Position numbers and translations under genes: made by a program
NCBI GenBank assembly: GCA_019637075.1
Contig: JAHBWI010000005.1
Coordinates: forward strand, 1 to 64,000
Length of the DNA stretch: 64,000 nt
Source of the DNA: Nitrospiraceae bacterium
GTDB lineage: Bacteria; Nitrospirota; Nitrospiria; Nitrospirales; Nitrospiraceae
Direction: 5' to 3'
Shown here: positions 50,988-60,999 of the stretch, in pieces
How the letters are laid out: every line of letters starts with the position of its first letter
Position numbering within the stretch: position 1 is the stretch's first letter
The notes under the pieces: model-generated
What the model saw: only the letters and a program-made list of their open reading frames with translations
What the model was told of the DNA's origin: nothing
Databases searched by the model: none

Positions 50988-53591
50988 ATGGACATGAATC
51001 GCATGACCGTCAAGCTTCAAGAGGCCCTGCAAAGCGCCTCGTCCAACGCTATGCGCCGAGGCCACCAGGGCATCGACGCCGAGCATGTCCTATTGTCGCT
51101 CTTGGAACAGGAACGCGGCGTGACAACCGCCCTCCTGGAACAGGCCGGTGTATCTCCCGGCGCGGTCAAGCAAGCCGCGGAACAGGCCCTGTCGAAAATT
51201 CCCCAAGTCCAAGGCCCCGGCGCCGCCCCGGGGCAAATTCATCTCACCCCGCGCTTGGCCCAGATCCTCACCAAGGCCGAGGACAGCATGAAGGAGCTGC
51301 GGGATGAGTTCATCAGCGTGGAGCACGTCCTCCTTGCCATGGTCGAAGAGGGGGGGATATTCCGGCGCCTCAACCTCACCAAAGACAAGTTGTTGGGGGC
51401 ACTACAACAGGTGCGAGGCAACCAACGGGTCACAAGCCAGGATCCCGAAAGCACCTACCAGTCCCTTGAGAAATACGGTCGCGACCTCACCCGCTTGGCC
51501 GGGCAAGGCAAGCTCGATCCTGTCATCGGGCGGGACGACGAAATCCGGCGCACGATTCAGATCCTCTCCCGGCGCACCAAAAATAACCCGGTCCTCATCG
51601 GTGAGCCCGGAGTCGGGAAAACCGCCATCGTGGAAGGCCTCGCCCAGCGTATCGTGAAGGGCGACGTCCCGGATGGACTGAAACAGAAGCGGCTCATCGT
51701 CCTCGATATGGGCGCGCTCGTTGCTGGGGCCAAGTTCCGGGGCGAGTTCGAAGAGCGGCTCAAGGCGGTGCTCAAGGAGATCCAGGCCTCGCAGGGACAG
51801 GTCTTGCTGTTCATCGACGAAATCCACACCGTAGTCGGAGCCGGCGCCGCGGAAGGCTCGATGGATGCGGCGAACCTGCTCAAGCCGATGTTGGCACGCG
51901 GCGAACTCCACCTGATCGGCGCCACCACCTTGGACGAATATCGCAAACACATCGAAAAGGATGCCGCGCTGGAGCGCCGCTTCCAAACCGTTCTGGTGGA
52001 TCAGCCCAGCGTCGAAAACACCATCTCGATTTTGCGCGGTCTCAAAGAGCGCTATGAAGTCCATCACGGGGTGCGGATCAAGGACGCGGCGCTCGTCGCG
52101 GCGGCCAAACTCTCGAACCGCTACATCGGCGATCGCTTCCTGCCGGACAAGGCCATCGACCTGGTGGACGAAGCGGCCGCTCGTCTCCGCACCGAAATCG
52201 ACAGCCTGCCCGGCGAACTCGATGAAGTCTCCAGGAAGGTCCTCCAACTCGAGATCGAACGCGAGGCCCTCAAAAAAGAAACGGACCAGGGCAGCAAGAC
52301 CCGGCTTCAGGCCATTGAAAAAGAACTGACCGAGCGCAATCGGGATCTCCAAGCCTTAAAAACACGTTGGGAGTCCGAAAAGGCGTCCGTCGCCAAATTG
52401 CGAAAGACCCGGCAACAGATCGAAGAAGTGAAACTGACGATTGAACGGGCTGAGCGGGCCTACGACCTGAACAAGGTCGCGGAGCTCCGGTACGGCGAGT
52501 TACCCCGGCTGGAGCGCGAATTGGAACTCGAACAGCAACACCTCGGGAAGAAACAAGGTGAGAGCCGTCTCCTGAAGGAAGAAGTGGACAAAGAAGACAT
52601 CGCCGAGGTCGTCAGTCGGTGGACCGGCATCCCCGTCACGCGCCTGGTGGAAGGCGAGCTTGAAAAGCTGTTGAAGCTGGACGAGCTGCTTCACAAACGC
52701 GTCGTCGGTCAGGAGGAAGCCGTATCCGCCGTCGCCGACGCCGTGGTGCGGGCCCGTTCCGGCATCAAAGATCCCAACCGCCCGATCGGTTCGTTCCTGT
52801 TCCTCGGTCCGACCGGGGTGGGCAAGACCGAACTCGCACGGGCGCTTTCTGCCACACTGTTCGACGACGAAGCCAACCTGATTCGGATCGATATGTCCGA
52901 ATACATGGAAAAGCACACCGTCGCCCGCTTGATCGGCGCGCCTCCAGGCTACGTTGGCTACGAGGAAGGCGGCCAGTTGACGGAAGCCGTCCGACGACAT
53001 CCCTTCTCGGTCATCCTGTTCGATGAAATCGAGAAGGCACACCACGATGTTTTCAATATCCTGCTGCAGGTCTTGGATGACGGTCGGTTGACGGACTCTC
53101 AAGGTCGCACGGTGGATTTTAAGAACACCGTGTTGATCATGACCTCCAACATCGGCAGCCATCATATCTTGGATGCACAACAGGCGGGCGCGTCCTACGA
53201 GACGATGCGCGCGCAGGTCACGGGCGAGTTGCGGAAGCACTTCCGCCCCGAGTTCTTAAACCGTGTCGATGAGATCGTGGTGTTCCACGCGTTGACGGGT
53301 GATCACTTGAGCCGCATCGTGGAGATTCAGCTGGAACGGCTGCACGCCCGGCTGGCCGAGCGTCGCATCACCCTGAACATCACGCCGGCAGCATTGAGGA
53401 ACCTCGGCGAGCGCGGCTATGACCCGATCTACGGGGCACGCCCCCTGAAGCGCCTCATTCAGCAGGACATCGAAACACCGATGGCGAGACAATTGATCAA
53501 GGGAGAGCTGCGGGACGGCGATACGGCCACGGTGGATCTCAAGGACGGCCACATCGTGATTGTGCCGACCGTGGCGCCCTCCAACGGGTAA
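50988..53591 (+). CDS. clpB: ATP-dependent disaggregase ClpB
   Basis: The protein is 867 residues, the full ClpB length. Order: N-domain (about 1-150), AAA-1 with GEPGVGKT and the [11 protein letters not shown] Walker B, the coiled-coil middle domain (about 405-525) that distinguishes ClpB from ClpA/ClpC, AAA-2 with [11 protein letters not shown] and [10 protein letters not shown], and the C-terminal [16 protein letters not shown]. With DnaK it rescues aggregated proteins. GGAG lies seven bases before the ATG. Confidence 0.98.
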   Translation: MDMNRMTVKLQEALQSASSNAMRRGHQGIDAEHVLLSLLEQERGVTTALLEQAGVSPGAVKQAAEQALSKIPQVQGPGAAPGQIHLTPRLAQILTKAEDSMKELRDEFISVEHVLLAMVEEGGIFRRLNLTKDKLLGALQQVRGNQRVTSQDPESTYQSLEKYGRDLTRLAGQGKLDPVIGRDDEIRRTIQILSRRTKNNPVLIGEPGVGKTAIVEGLAQRIVKGDVPDGLKQKRLIVLDMGALVAGAKFRGEFEERLKAVLKEIQASQGQVLLFIDEIHTVVGAGAAEGSMDAANLLKPMLARGELHLIGATTLDEYRKHIEKDAALERRFQTVLVDQPSVENTISILRGLKERYEVHHGVRIKDAALVAAAKLSNRYIGDRFLPDKAIDLVDEAAARLRTEIDSLPGELDEVSRKVLQLEIEREALKKETDQGSKTRLQAIEKELTERNRDLQALKTRWESEKASVAKLRKTRQQIEEVKLTIERAERAYDLNKVAELRYGELPRLERELELEQQHLGKKQGESRLLKEEVDKEDIAEVVSRWTGIPVTRLVEGELEKLLKLDELLHKRVVGQEEAVSAVADAVVRARSGIKDPNRPIGSFLFLGPTGVGKTELARALSATLFDDEANLIRIDMSEYMEKHTVARLIGAPPGYVGYEEGGQLTEAVRRHPFSVILFDEIEKAHHDVFNILLQVLDDGRLTDSQGRTVDFKNTVLIMTSNIGSHHILDAQQAGASYETMRAQVTGELRKHFRPEFLNRVDEIVVFHALTGDHLSRIVEIQLERLHARLAERRITLNITPAALRNLGERGYDPIYGARPLKRLIQQDIETPMARQLIKGELRDGDTATVDLKDGHIVIVPTVAPSNG

Positions 53592-53640
53592 ATCGGACGG
53601 AGAGAGGTCGATCGCGCCCCGGGCGTGACCGAACGAGGGG

Positions 53641-54066
53641 CTAGCCCAGGGACGCGGGGCCGCCCTGTGCGTCGGTATCTTTTCCGGTGAAGCGCTTCTT
53701 GTCGATCCGGCACTCGGTGGGCGACACGTCCATCTTATGCCCCTTCATCGTATAGAAACTCCCCTGTCGCAGCGCAACGCAATCGCTCGCGCGCAATTCC
53801 ATCTGGAACACGACCGCCCCCGATTCACCGTGCTTGAGCGTGACCGATGTCGGTGTCTTTGCCAATTCGTACGTCCGCCGTTCATTGAACATCAGCGTGC
53901 TGTCGACGACCTTCGCCGTCATGCGGCCGACCTCGTCGAAGAGGGCAAAGTTCACCAGCAAGGCCCGCGAAGGCTGCTTGATGCTCACCTCGAACTGGGG
54001 CACACCTTCGATATCGATGACTCCGTTGACGTTTCGGTAGAGATTCGAGCCGATTTCAATATCCAT
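53641..54066 (-). CDS. Conserved-looking hypothetical protein
   Basis: The protein is 141 residues with a regular beta-strand pattern (VIDIEGVPQFEVSI, MTAKVVDSTLMFN, TSVTLKHGESGAVVFQMELRA), two cysteines and a polar tail, no signal peptide and no membrane helix. I do not recognise the family; the pattern suggests a small beta-sandwich or barrel. It converges on clpB and lies 43 bases after a small membrane protein gene on the same strand. Confidence 0.6.
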   Translation of the reverse strand: MDIEIGSNLYRNVNGVIDIEGVPQFEVSIKQPSRALLVNFALFDEVGRMTAKVVDSTLMFNERRTYELAKTPTSVTLKHGESGAVVFQMELRASDCVALRQGSFYTMKGHKMDVSPTECRIDKKRFTGKDTDAQGGPASLG

Positions 54067-54109
54067 TCCGCACCACTCCTTTTATCCAACGTAGGTTCAA
54101 GACAACGCC

Positions 54110-54340
54110 CTACGCTTTCTTGATCCGATCCAAAATCAGGGCGATGCACCCGCCCAATAACCCGCCCCCGAGAATGGTGGTCATCAACTCGACCAGTTTC
54201 AATTCCCACACGGACCCCTGCGCCTGCATCACTTCACGAATGCCGCCCTGCAACATGATGACGGCCAAGGCCATCGTCGCGCCGACGATGAACCACCAGG
54301 CGAACACCTTGACGGTATGGATGACAGGGGTCGATTTCAT
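54110..54340 (-). CDS. Small two-helix membrane protein
   Basis: The protein is 76 residues with two hydrophobic helices (FAWWFIVGATMALAVIML and TTILGGGLLGGCIALILD) and a basic end. The start overlaps the yifB stop by 4 bases, so it is co-translated with it. Function not recognised. Confidence 0.6.
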   Translation of the reverse strand: MKSTPVIHTVKVFAWWFIVGATMALAVIMLQGGIREVMQAQGSVWELKLVELMTTILGGGLLGGCIALILDRIKKA

Positions 54341-55869
54341 AGCTCGAGGCGGCGGTCGAAACTCCGATACTGAATGGCTTCGGCGATATGCGCCAAGGCA
54401 ACGCGCTCTGCGCCGGCCAGGTCGGCGATCGTCCGCGCGACGCGGAGGATCCTACCATGGGCACGGGCCGAAAGCCCAAGCTTCGTCATCGCTCGTTCCA
54501 ACAGGTCTCGGGACGCCGAATCAAGCCCACAATACTGCTTCAGGTGCCGCGGTTTCAATTGCGCATTCGCGGCAATCCCGTCTTCGCGATACCGGGACCG
54601 CTGTCGCTCCCTCGCCTCTACCACCCGGGCACGGATCACCGCAGAGGCCTCGGCCGGCGACGATTCCTCCCGCAGCGCCTGAATAGGCAGGGCCGGAACA
54701 TCGATATGGAGATCCAGCCGATCGAGCAACGGACCGGACAGCCGACTCCTGTATCGCCTGACTTGAGCAGCATGGCACACACATTCGTTGGCACGGGTCC
54801 CAAAGTACCCGCAAGGACAGGGGTTCATGGCCGCCACGATCATGAAGCGGGCGGGAAAGCGAAGCGAGCCGCTGGCCCTGGTGACCGTGACTGTCCCGTC
54901 CTCCAACGGCTGCCGCAAATTATCCAGGACGGCCCGCCCGAACTCCCCTGCTTCGTCGAGAAAGAGCACTCCGTGATGCGCCAGCGACACTTCGCCGGGT
55001 CTCGGCACGGATCCCCCGCCGATCAAACCGGCTTCCGAGATGCTGTGGTGAGGCGAACGAAAGGGCCGGCGGTTGAGCAACGGTCGCTCACGGGGCAAGG
55101 TCCCCGCCACACTATGCACGCGGCTGGCCTCCAAGGCCTCGTCCAGTCCCAAGGGCGGCAGGATGCCGGGCAATCTTCGGGCAAGCATGGTCTTTCCCGA
55201 CCCAGGCGGGCCAACCATCAGCAAGTTGTGGCCGCCGGCCGCCGCCACCTCGAGCGCTCGCTTGGCATGCTCTTGCCCCTTCACATCGGCAAAGTCTTCG
55301 TCCTCCCGCCTCTGCCCTTCGGCCTCCAGTCGCAGACCGTCGGCAGGCTCGATGGCTTGGACGCCGCGGAGAAATTCCACCGCCTGCGGCAACGTACGAA
55401 TGGGAAACACCTCGCACCCCTCCACCATCGCGGCCTCGGCGGCATTCTCGGCCGGCACGAGCAAACGGTGGCTCCCCCGGCAGGTCAACCCAATCGACAG
55501 GACGCCGGAAATCGGTTTGAGCCTGCCGTCGAGGGATAATTCCCCGACAAACACGTGGTCGGCCACCGCCTCACGAGGAATGATCTCCTCCGCGGTGAGA
55601 ATGCCGAGGGCGATCGCGAGATCCAATCCCGCCCCTTCCTTCTTGATGGTCGCAGGCGCGAGATTGACCGTGATTTTTTTGACCGGAAACTGAAAGCCAC
55701 AATTTTTCAGCGCCGCGCGAACGCGGTCACGACTTTCTCGCACGCTGGCATCCGGTAAGCCCACGATCGAGAACTGCGGCAAGCCGGCCGAGATATCGAC
55801 TTCCACGTCCACCAAATGAGCGTCGACTCCGACGATGGCCGCACTCAGCACATTAGCCAGCACATACAC
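54337..55869 (-). CDS. YifB/ComM-family Mg-chelatase-like AAA+ ATPase
   Basis: The protein is about 510 residues from GTG 55869 (GTG 55863 is also possible); the frame is open to 55965 but relatives start at VLANVLSAAIVGVDAHLVDVEVDI (in part). N-terminal Lon-S5-like domain (SGGLP-type: ISAGLPQFSIVGLPD), AAA+ domain with MVGPPGSGKTMLARRLPGILPP, and a C-terminal domain with a CPCGYFG cysteine pair. ComM homologues are helicases that extend recombination during transformation; general role here unproven. Confidence 0.92.
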   Translation of the reverse strand: MYVLANVLSAAIVGVDAHLVDVEVDISAGLPQFSIVGLPDASVRESRDRVRAALKNCGFQFPVKKITVNLAPATIKKEGAGLDLAIALGILTAEEIIPREAVADHVFVGELSLDGRLKPISGVLSIGLTCRGSHRLLVPAENAAEAAMVEGCEVFPIRTLPQAVEFLRGVQAIEPADGLRLEAEGQRREDEDFADVKGQEHAKRALEVAAAGGHNLLMVGPPGSGKTMLARRLPGILPPLGLDEALEASRVHSVAGTLPRERPLLNRRPFRSPHHSISEAGLIGGGSVPRPGEVSLAHHGVLFLDEAGEFGRAVLDNLRQPLEDGTVTVTRASGSLRFPARFMIVAAMNPCPCGYFGTRANECVCHAAQVRRYRSRLSGPLLDRLDLHIDVPALPIQALREESSPAEASAVIRARVVEARERQRSRYREDGIAANAQLKPRHLKQYCGLDSASRDLLERAMTKLGLSARAHGRILRVARTIADLAGAERVALAHIAEAIQYRSFDRRLEL

Positions 55870-56029
55870 CGTTCCCCGGTTCCGGGTGGAACCAATGCTT
55901 TTCTCGATTGATTCGCCGTCAATGCCGTGCGAAGCAAGGTCACGAACAGACGTGCCGTCACACAAACGAGTCAGTGAACGGATCGTTGACAGAGACGAAC
56001 GGCCGGTAGCCTGCCCCCAACACCTTCTG

Positions 56030-56035
56030 TATAAT
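56030..56035 (+). promoter_or_regulatory. Possible -10 element of the secreted-protein gene
   Basis: A perfect TATAAT lies 58 bases before the ATG at 56094. No good -35 is visible at 17 bases. The leader holds a GGGGG/CCCCC stem and the repeated sequence GCCCCCAAC. Confidence 0.3.
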
Positions 56036-56093
56036 GCGCCCTGTTTGCCGGTGGGGGATCAGCGGCACCGCCCCCAACGTGGAAGGATGATCG

Positions 56094-56678
56094 ATGCCCG
56101 TTCGCCTGCTCCATACCGCAAGGCTTCTGGTCGGGATCTTTGCCGTTGCAGTCCTAGCCGGCACGTTCCTCCCACCGGCTGCCTCGGCTCAGATGCCACC
56201 GCAGGGGCGAGCTTCCTCCCATCAGGTCGGGGCGGCGATGGCCCTGTTGGCGGTCTTCGGCGACGCCGGCATCCTGCCGCCCGAAGGTACGCCCGAGGCC
56301 AACCACATCATCAAGGCAGTGATCCAATTCCAATCCGCCTTTCTCAAGAGCCGCAATCCGGCGGTGCGGCACTTTTTCACGGAGGCGCATCAGGCCAAGT
56401 TCGGCGACCGAGGACCGGAGGTGGAGCACGCGTTTGAGCGCAGCGGTTGGACCGCGGACAGCTTCGAGGCCGTCGTCCAGGCGGGACTCGCCCGTCAAGA
56501 ACAGGTATGGACGACCAACGGCCTGCAGGAAGGCTTAAGCGAATTCAATATCGGCAAGCAGGATTTCGAGATTCTCGCGGACCTCTATCAACGCTCGACC
56601 AAGGTCTTTACCGCACAAGGCACGTCGCTCTCGGAAGTCTACGCCGCTCGTCGGCGCGAGATGCCCGGCGCGCGATGA
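56094..56678 (+). CDS. Secreted protein of unknown function
   Basis: The protein is 194 residues with a clear signal peptide (ARLLVGIFAVAVLAGTFL, cut after AASA). The mature part is helical and charged, with no cysteines and no motif I recognise. GGAAGG lies upstream of the ATG. It is followed 54 bases later by the stand-alone ligand-binding domain gene. Confidence 0.65.
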   Translation: MPVRLLHTARLLVGIFAVAVLAGTFLPPAASAQMPPQGRASSHQVGAAMALLAVFGDAGILPPEGTPEANHIIKAVIQFQSAFLKSRNPAVRHFFTEAHQAKFGDRGPEVEHAFERSGWTADSFEAVVQAGLARQEQVWTTNGLQEGLSEFNIGKQDFEILADLYQRSTKVFTAQGTSLSEVYAARRREMPGAR

Positions 56679-56732
56679 GCAGGGTGGAAGATTCCATCGC
56701 AACAACGACCGTTACGAACAGGAGGACACGAC

Positions 56733-56969
56733 ATGGCCACCAAAGCGTACATTCTGATCAAGGTGAAGGCTGGGAAGACCAAGCCCGTGCTGCAGGCGCT
56801 CAAGAGCATTGCCGGAGTCGAGCAGGCCAATCCCTGCTTCGGACAGCCGGACATCTTCGTCTTCATCAACGTGGCCGATGAACGGTCGCTCTCGGACGTC
56901 GTGATCTCCCGCATCCATGCGATCGAAGGGGTGGAGGAAACCGACACCCACATCGTCGCGGAGACCTAA
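56733..56969 (+). CDS. Stand-alone Lrp/AsnC ligand-binding (RAM) domain protein
   Basis: The protein is 78 residues. It matches only the C-terminal effector domain of Lrp/AsnC regulators: AYILIKVKAGKTKPVLQALKSIAGV, CFGQPDIFVFINVADERSL, IHAIEGVEETDTHIV. There is no DNA-binding domain. Single-domain relatives form dimers or octamers that bind amino acids or other small ligands. A strong AGGAGGA precedes the ATG. Confidence 0.85.
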   Translation: MATKAYILIKVKAGKTKPVLQALKSIAGVEQANPCFGQPDIFVFINVADERSLSDVVISRIHAIEGVEETDTHIVAET

Positions 56970-56984
56970 GGCCGGATCAAATCG

Positions 56985-57962
56985 CTAGGTGAGTGGGATG
57001 GGACGCCCCGCCTGCCGGGCGGAACGGTAGCAGGCCTCGGCAATCGCGACGGCGCGGAGTCCGTCGCGGAGCGTGATCGGCGGCGGCGTCCCGGTGCGAA
57101 CGGCCTGCACGAAGGCGCGAAGCGTGGCAATGAGGGTCGGGGCTGCCCCGGTCGGCTCATCCGTGGGCACGAGGCCTGCGGCATGCCGAGTCACCCGGTG
57201 ACCACACCAGTCGGCCGTCACTTGGCCCTCGGTCCCGATCAATTCCAAGCGCCCCACCCGTCCCGACGAGACCCGTGAGACCTCGAAGAGGCAGGGGATC
57301 CCACGCCCCGTCAGCAGCCGTCCGAACACCCGGCGTTCCGGTCCTTCCGGCGGGACCACATCCATCTCGCAGCTCAAGCCGGCCACCTCATCCTCGGTGA
57401 CGAGCCGCACGAGATCCAACAGGTGCACGCCGATCTCCAGCAAACAGCCTCGCCCGTCGAATCCGGCAACCTCCCCGCTAGACGGCTCCATACGGCTCGC
57501 CAGGCTCAGGTACTGTAACGCCCCGACTGTCTGCCGTTGTTGCATCGCCGCCTGGATCGCTGAATCGAACCGCAGGGTTTGGGCCGTCATGGCAAGCAGA
57601 GAGGATTGCTCGGCCGCAGACACAATGGCCTCCGCATCCTCCACCGTCACAGCCAGCGGCTTTTCCACCAGAAACGGTTTGCCTGCGGCGGCGGCGGCAA
57701 GACAAATCTCGCGATTCAACGTCGGCGGTGTCACAACCACCACCGCGTCCACCCGCGGGTCCGCGATCAAGCGTCGATAATCCTGATAGACTGCGACCTC
57801 GATTCCATCCGGCACGCCGGTGCCGGCGCCGAGGTTGCGGCGGCATACGGCGGTCAGCCGCGCCTCCGGCACATCGGCCAGCAGGTGCCGCACGTAGCGG
57901 CCGCCATGGCGTCCCAGGCCGATCACACCGAGATTCAGAGGGCTAGGTTTCAAGACCGTCAT
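56985..57962 (-). CDS. Gfo/Idh/MocA-family oxidoreductase
   Basis: The protein is 325 residues with the N-terminal Rossmann loop (LGVIGLGRHGGRYVRHL) and the family EKP motif (FLVEKPLAVT). The mid-part GCLLEIGVHLLDLVRLV carries the conserved histidine. The substrate is not clear; relatives act on inositol, glucose-fructose or UDP-sugars. It is monocistronic and converges with the Lrp-type gene. It is not close in sequence to the dehydrogenase at the start of the window. Confidence 0.85.
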   Translation of the reverse strand: MTVLKPSPLNLGVIGLGRHGGRYVRHLLADVPEARLTAVCRRNLGAGTGVPDGIEVAVYQDYRRLIADPRVDAVVVVTPPTLNREICLAAAAAGKPFLVEKPLAVTVEDAEAIVSAAEQSSLLAMTAQTLRFDSAIQAAMQQRQTVGALQYLSLASRMEPSSGEVAGFDGRGCLLEIGVHLLDLVRLVTEDEVAGLSCEMDVVPPEGPERRVFGRLLTGRGIPCLFEVSRVSSGRVGRLELIGTEGQVTADWCGHRVTRHAAGLVPTDEPTGAAPTLIATLRAFVQAVRTGTPPPITLRDGLRAVAIAEACYRSARQAGRPIPLT

Positions 57963-58106
57963 CGATGCGCGGCACTCTACTGACCGTCGCCACGGCGGTC
58001 AAGCTGCATCCGGGCCCGACTTCATTGACAATGGCCAAATCGGCTCCCTATAGTACGGCGATCAGAAACCGCTCGGCCTTGTCCGAAAGAAAGGATCTCG
58101 ACGCGC

Positions 58107-58898
58107 ATGACCACCCAGGCAACACCCTTCTCGCTTCAGCAGATCGGCACGGGGACGGCCCGTTTTCCCAGCGGCGTCGCCATTCCGACGATCACGGATG
58201 CCGCCGTCGATCCCTACATTCTCACCAGACCCACGAAGGACGTGCAGGTCGAGTGCATTCAATTTTGGCCGCAGGAAAAAGGCATCTATCCGGGCATCGT
58301 CCTCCTGCATGAAACCTGGGGACTCAACGTCCAGATCAAGGATCTCGGTGCGCGACTGGCTTGCGAGGGGTACGGCGTCATCATCCCGAACCTCTACGGC
58401 CGGTTGGGTGGCATGGTCACGGCGAACGCGGAAGTCGCCGAAGCACTGGCCGCCAAGTGCAATGAGCAGATGCTGTTGCAGGACATCAACTCCTGCTGCG
58501 AATATTTCAACACCCGCGATTACATCAAGCGCAACATCCATGCCGTCGTGGGTTTCGGCATGGGCGGCACGCTCGCGATCCGATTTGCCTCTCAACGGAA
58601 ACGGCTGCGCGGCGCCGTCGCGTACTATGGAAAGGTCACCGCGCCGGAGAGCCTCGGCTCCATTCTCTGCCCGATCCTGTACCACCAAGCCGAGCAGGAC
58701 GCCTTTGTCACGCAGCAAGACATCGACCATTTGAAGGCGGCCCAGGCTCAGGGGAAAAAGATCGAGATCAAGACCTATCCCGGCACACAGCATGCCTTCA
58801 GCAATGAAACGAGGCCGGCCACCTACCACGAATCCGCCACCTCGCAGGCGTGGGATGCGACCGTGAGCTTCCTCAAATCCTGCTTCCAAGGCACCTGA
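58107..58898 (+). CDS. Dienelactone hydrolase-like alpha/beta protein lacking the nucleophile
   Basis: The protein is 263 residues with the DLH fold: LHETWGLN (E69 region), the nucleophile-elbow strand, D198 (AEQDAF) and H229 (GTQHAFS). At the elbow the sequence is GFGMGG, with Gly151 where DLH enzymes have Cys (GYCLGG) or Ser; the codon is GGC. Asp and His of the triad are present. It may be inactive as a hydrolase or use a different chemistry. It is transcribed divergently from the oxidoreductase. Confidence 0.8.
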   Translation: MTTQATPFSLQQIGTGTARFPSGVAIPTITDAAVDPYILTRPTKDVQVECIQFWPQEKGIYPGIVLLHETWGLNVQIKDLGARLACEGYGVIIPNLYGRLGGMVTANAEVAEALAAKCNEQMLLQDINSCCEYFNTRDYIKRNIHAVVGFGMGGTLAIRFASQRKRLRGAVAYYGKVTAPESLGSILCPILYHQAEQDAFVTQQDIDHLKAAQAQGKKIEIKTYPGTQHAFSNETRPATYHESATSQAWDATVSFLKSCFQGT

Positions 58899-58922
58899 CG
58901 CGTGGGCCGACGGCGGAGAATC

Positions 58923-59930
58923 GTGAAATCACCCATGCAAGGCTTGTCACCGCATCCCCTGCTCGCGCTGGTTCTCGGAACCGCGCTGACCATCGGGGCT
59001 GCCCCGTTCAATTCATCCGAGGCTTCGGCAGCGGACAGCTCGGCCACGACCGCCGCCGCGCCAGGCATCCCGGACCGATACCCGGCGTTCCCGGAATTCG
59101 TGAAGGAACTGGGAACGCCATTGTCGGCCCTCTCGAGCGGACAGGACGCCACCACCCTCTTCCGTCAGGAATTCGCTCCCCGCCTCGGGCTGAAGGATGC
59201 GGCGCTGACGATTGGGGTCAAGAACCTTCCCGCTGCCATGGCCAAGGAATTGATTTTGGATGATGTGAAACAAGCCGTGAGCCGCCTGATGAAGGGGCTC
59301 GCCGCCTGGCAACTCGCGGAGAGCGTCAAGGCCGCCGCCACCGGCGGTCCCGCGCCTCAAGTTACGGAAGCCCGAACCGTTTGGCTCACGGAAGAACTCG
59401 AATCGGACCATGCGCTTCGCCAACTGCTGACGCAACTGCAGCAGCAGGCGACGGCCGACGGGTCGGCATTTGCGACGGGATCCGCCGACTCCTCTCAGCT
59501 GTTACTCCGCGCCGTCACGGTTGAAAGCTGGGCGATGCATACCGTGAATCGCGAGTGGTTCAAACTCCACAATTGGAAAGACGCCGTGCGGCAGCAACGG
59601 GCGTTGGCCCGCCTCTGCGGTACCTGGCAATGGATGATTCACAATCACCAGAACCACCGCGAGGACAAGACTTCCGTGATCTTTGCCCCGCCGGGAGCGG
59701 AGCCCTCGGCCAGCCCTGCGGAAATCATCGCGGCAGGCGATACGTTGTATCTCCGCTGGGAAACGAAAGTGGGTGTGCAGGAAGACAGTCTCGTGTTCTC
59801 AGGGGAAGGACAGCGACTCGAAGGCACCTTCGTCAATTCGACCGGTGGGTGGGGTTCGATCACCGGGAAGCAGACCGCAACCTGCGCAGGCGTAGACAAA
59901 CCCACCTCCACTCCCCGCCGGCATCACTGA
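58923..59930 (+). CDS. Exported protein of unknown function
   Basis: The protein is 335 residues from GTG 58923 (GGAG four bases upstream); GTG 58902 and ATG 58935 are in frame. The signal segment (LLALVLGTALTIGAAPF) is followed by a helical region to about 215 and a beta-rich end (LCGTWQWMIHNHQNHREDKTSVIFAPP, TLYLRWETKV, GQRLEGTFVNSTGGWGSITG) that resembles a small lipocalin-like barrel. It follows the DLH-like gene by 24 bases and overlaps the DUF423 gene at its end. Confidence 0.65.
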   Translation: MKSPMQGLSPHPLLALVLGTALTIGAAPFNSSEASAADSSATTAAAPGIPDRYPAFPEFVKELGTPLSALSSGQDATTLFRQEFAPRLGLKDAALTIGVKNLPAAMAKELILDDVKQAVSRLMKGLAAWQLAESVKAAATGGPAPQVTEARTVWLTEELESDHALRQLLTQLQQQATADGSAFATGSADSSQLLLRAVTVESWAMHTVNREWFKLHNWKDAVRQQRALARLCGTWQWMIHNHQNHREDKTSVIFAPPGAEPSASPAEIIAAGDTLYLRWETKVGVQEDSLVFSGEGQRLEGTFVNSTGGWGSITGKQTATCAGVDKPTSTPRRHH

Positions 59931-60319
59931 GCCGTTCTCGCCCGCCACGCCGACCAGGCCACCAGCAGCCAGCCGGCCATGAAGGAAACGCCTCCGAGCG
60001 GCGTGATCGCGCCCAGCCATTTGATGCCCGACAGCGCTACGAGATACAGGCTGCCGCAAAAAAGCGCGAGTCCCAGACAGAACAGCCACCCCGCCCGAGC
60101 CACCTTTCGATCCTGTGTTTCTCGCAGCAGCCATGCGACGACACAGAGCGCGAGCCCATGGTACATTTGGTACCGCGCTGCGGTCTCGTACACCGCGAGC
60201 GCCGGGCCGTCGAGGATCGCCTTCAACGCATGGGCGCCGAAGGCCCCAGCCGCCACTGCAGTTCCGGATACGAGGCCGCCCAGCGCGGCAAATACAAAAG
60301 GCCGTTTGTCATCCGTCAT
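59924..60319 (-). CDS. DUF423 (YgdD-like) small membrane protein
   Basis: The protein is 131 residues with four membrane helices and the family signature AAGAFGAHALKAIL, YQMYHGLALCV and ITPLGGVSFMAGWLLVAWSA. Function in the family is not settled. Its last bases overlap the end of the convergent gene by 7 bases. Confidence 0.92.
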   Translation of the reverse strand: MTDDKRPFVFAALGGLVSGTAVAAGAFGAHALKAILDGPALAVYETAARYQMYHGLALCVVAWLLRETQDRKVARAGWLFCLGLALFCGSLYLVALSGIKWLGAITPLGGVSFMAGWLLVAWSAWRARTAQ

Positions 60320-60393
60320 GAAGACCTCCCCGTCATCGTTACAATCCCGCCGCCGGTCAGGGCGCGCGATTGTATCACGAGTATTCCCGTGGT

Positions 60394-60957
60394 ATGAGAA
60401 CGGTCATGCCGTTTGAATGTCCCCGGTGCCTGCTCACCCATCCGGATTCGGTTCAGTTCTGCGAATGCGGCTACGATTTCACGCCGCACTTCGAGGGGCT
60501 GGGGTTTGCCAAGCCGCCGGAAGCCCAGCGCGGCCGCCTGTTTTCGCATGAAATGGGCCGCGGCAGTTTCTTGGTCGGGATGATCTTGATCTGGCTGGCC
60601 TTGGGCGTCGGCGAACTCTATCGCATCCGGGCGGAGCTGCCGCGACGGCCCAAGATGGAATTGGCGCTCAGCAGTCTGATGGTCGGACTCACCGACCTGG
60701 CAGGCGCCCTCGTCGTCGGGGCCATCGGATGGGCCTGCGTCTGGATTGCCTTGGCGGCGCAGAGCAAACGAGACGGCAGTCTCTGCCCGAAGCGTACGAC
60801 ATTCGTCGTCACGCTCATTGCCGCCGGGATTCTCTTCGTCACCAGAACGGTCGAACCCAGCGTGCTCGTGCAGCACGTGATGCAAATCCTTTTCGTGCTA
60901 GCTGTGGCGATAGCGTCGTATTACGCGGGATCCAGGGGCTGGCTCGGACGGTGGTAG
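60394..60957 (+). CDS. Zinc-ribbon membrane protein of unknown function
   Basis: The protein is 187 residues from ATG 60394 (ATG 60406 possible). The N-terminus holds CPRC and CECGY, a likely zinc ribbon, followed by about four membrane helices (FLVGMILIWLALGVGEL, LAGALVVGAIGWACVWIAL, FVVTLIAAGILFV, ILFVLAVAIASYYAG). No catalytic motif. It stands alone between two oppositely oriented genes. Confidence 0.65.
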   Translation: MRTVMPFECPRCLLTHPDSVQFCECGYDFTPHFEGLGFAKPPEAQRGRLFSHEMGRGSFLVGMILIWLALGVGELYRIRAELPRRPKMELALSSLMVGLTDLAGALVVGAIGWACVWIALAAQSKRDGSLCPKRTTFVVTLIAAGILFVTRTVEPSVLVQHVMQILFVLAVAIASYYAGSRGWLGRW

Positions 60958-60999
60958 CAATTTCCCGGCGCGATTCACCGGAGCGGGTTTGACAGCAGG

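Noticed and set aside
53600-53640. GC-rich inverted sequence after clpB as a terminator
   Set aside because: Short overlapping CCCGGG palindromes without a T-run; common by chance at this base composition.
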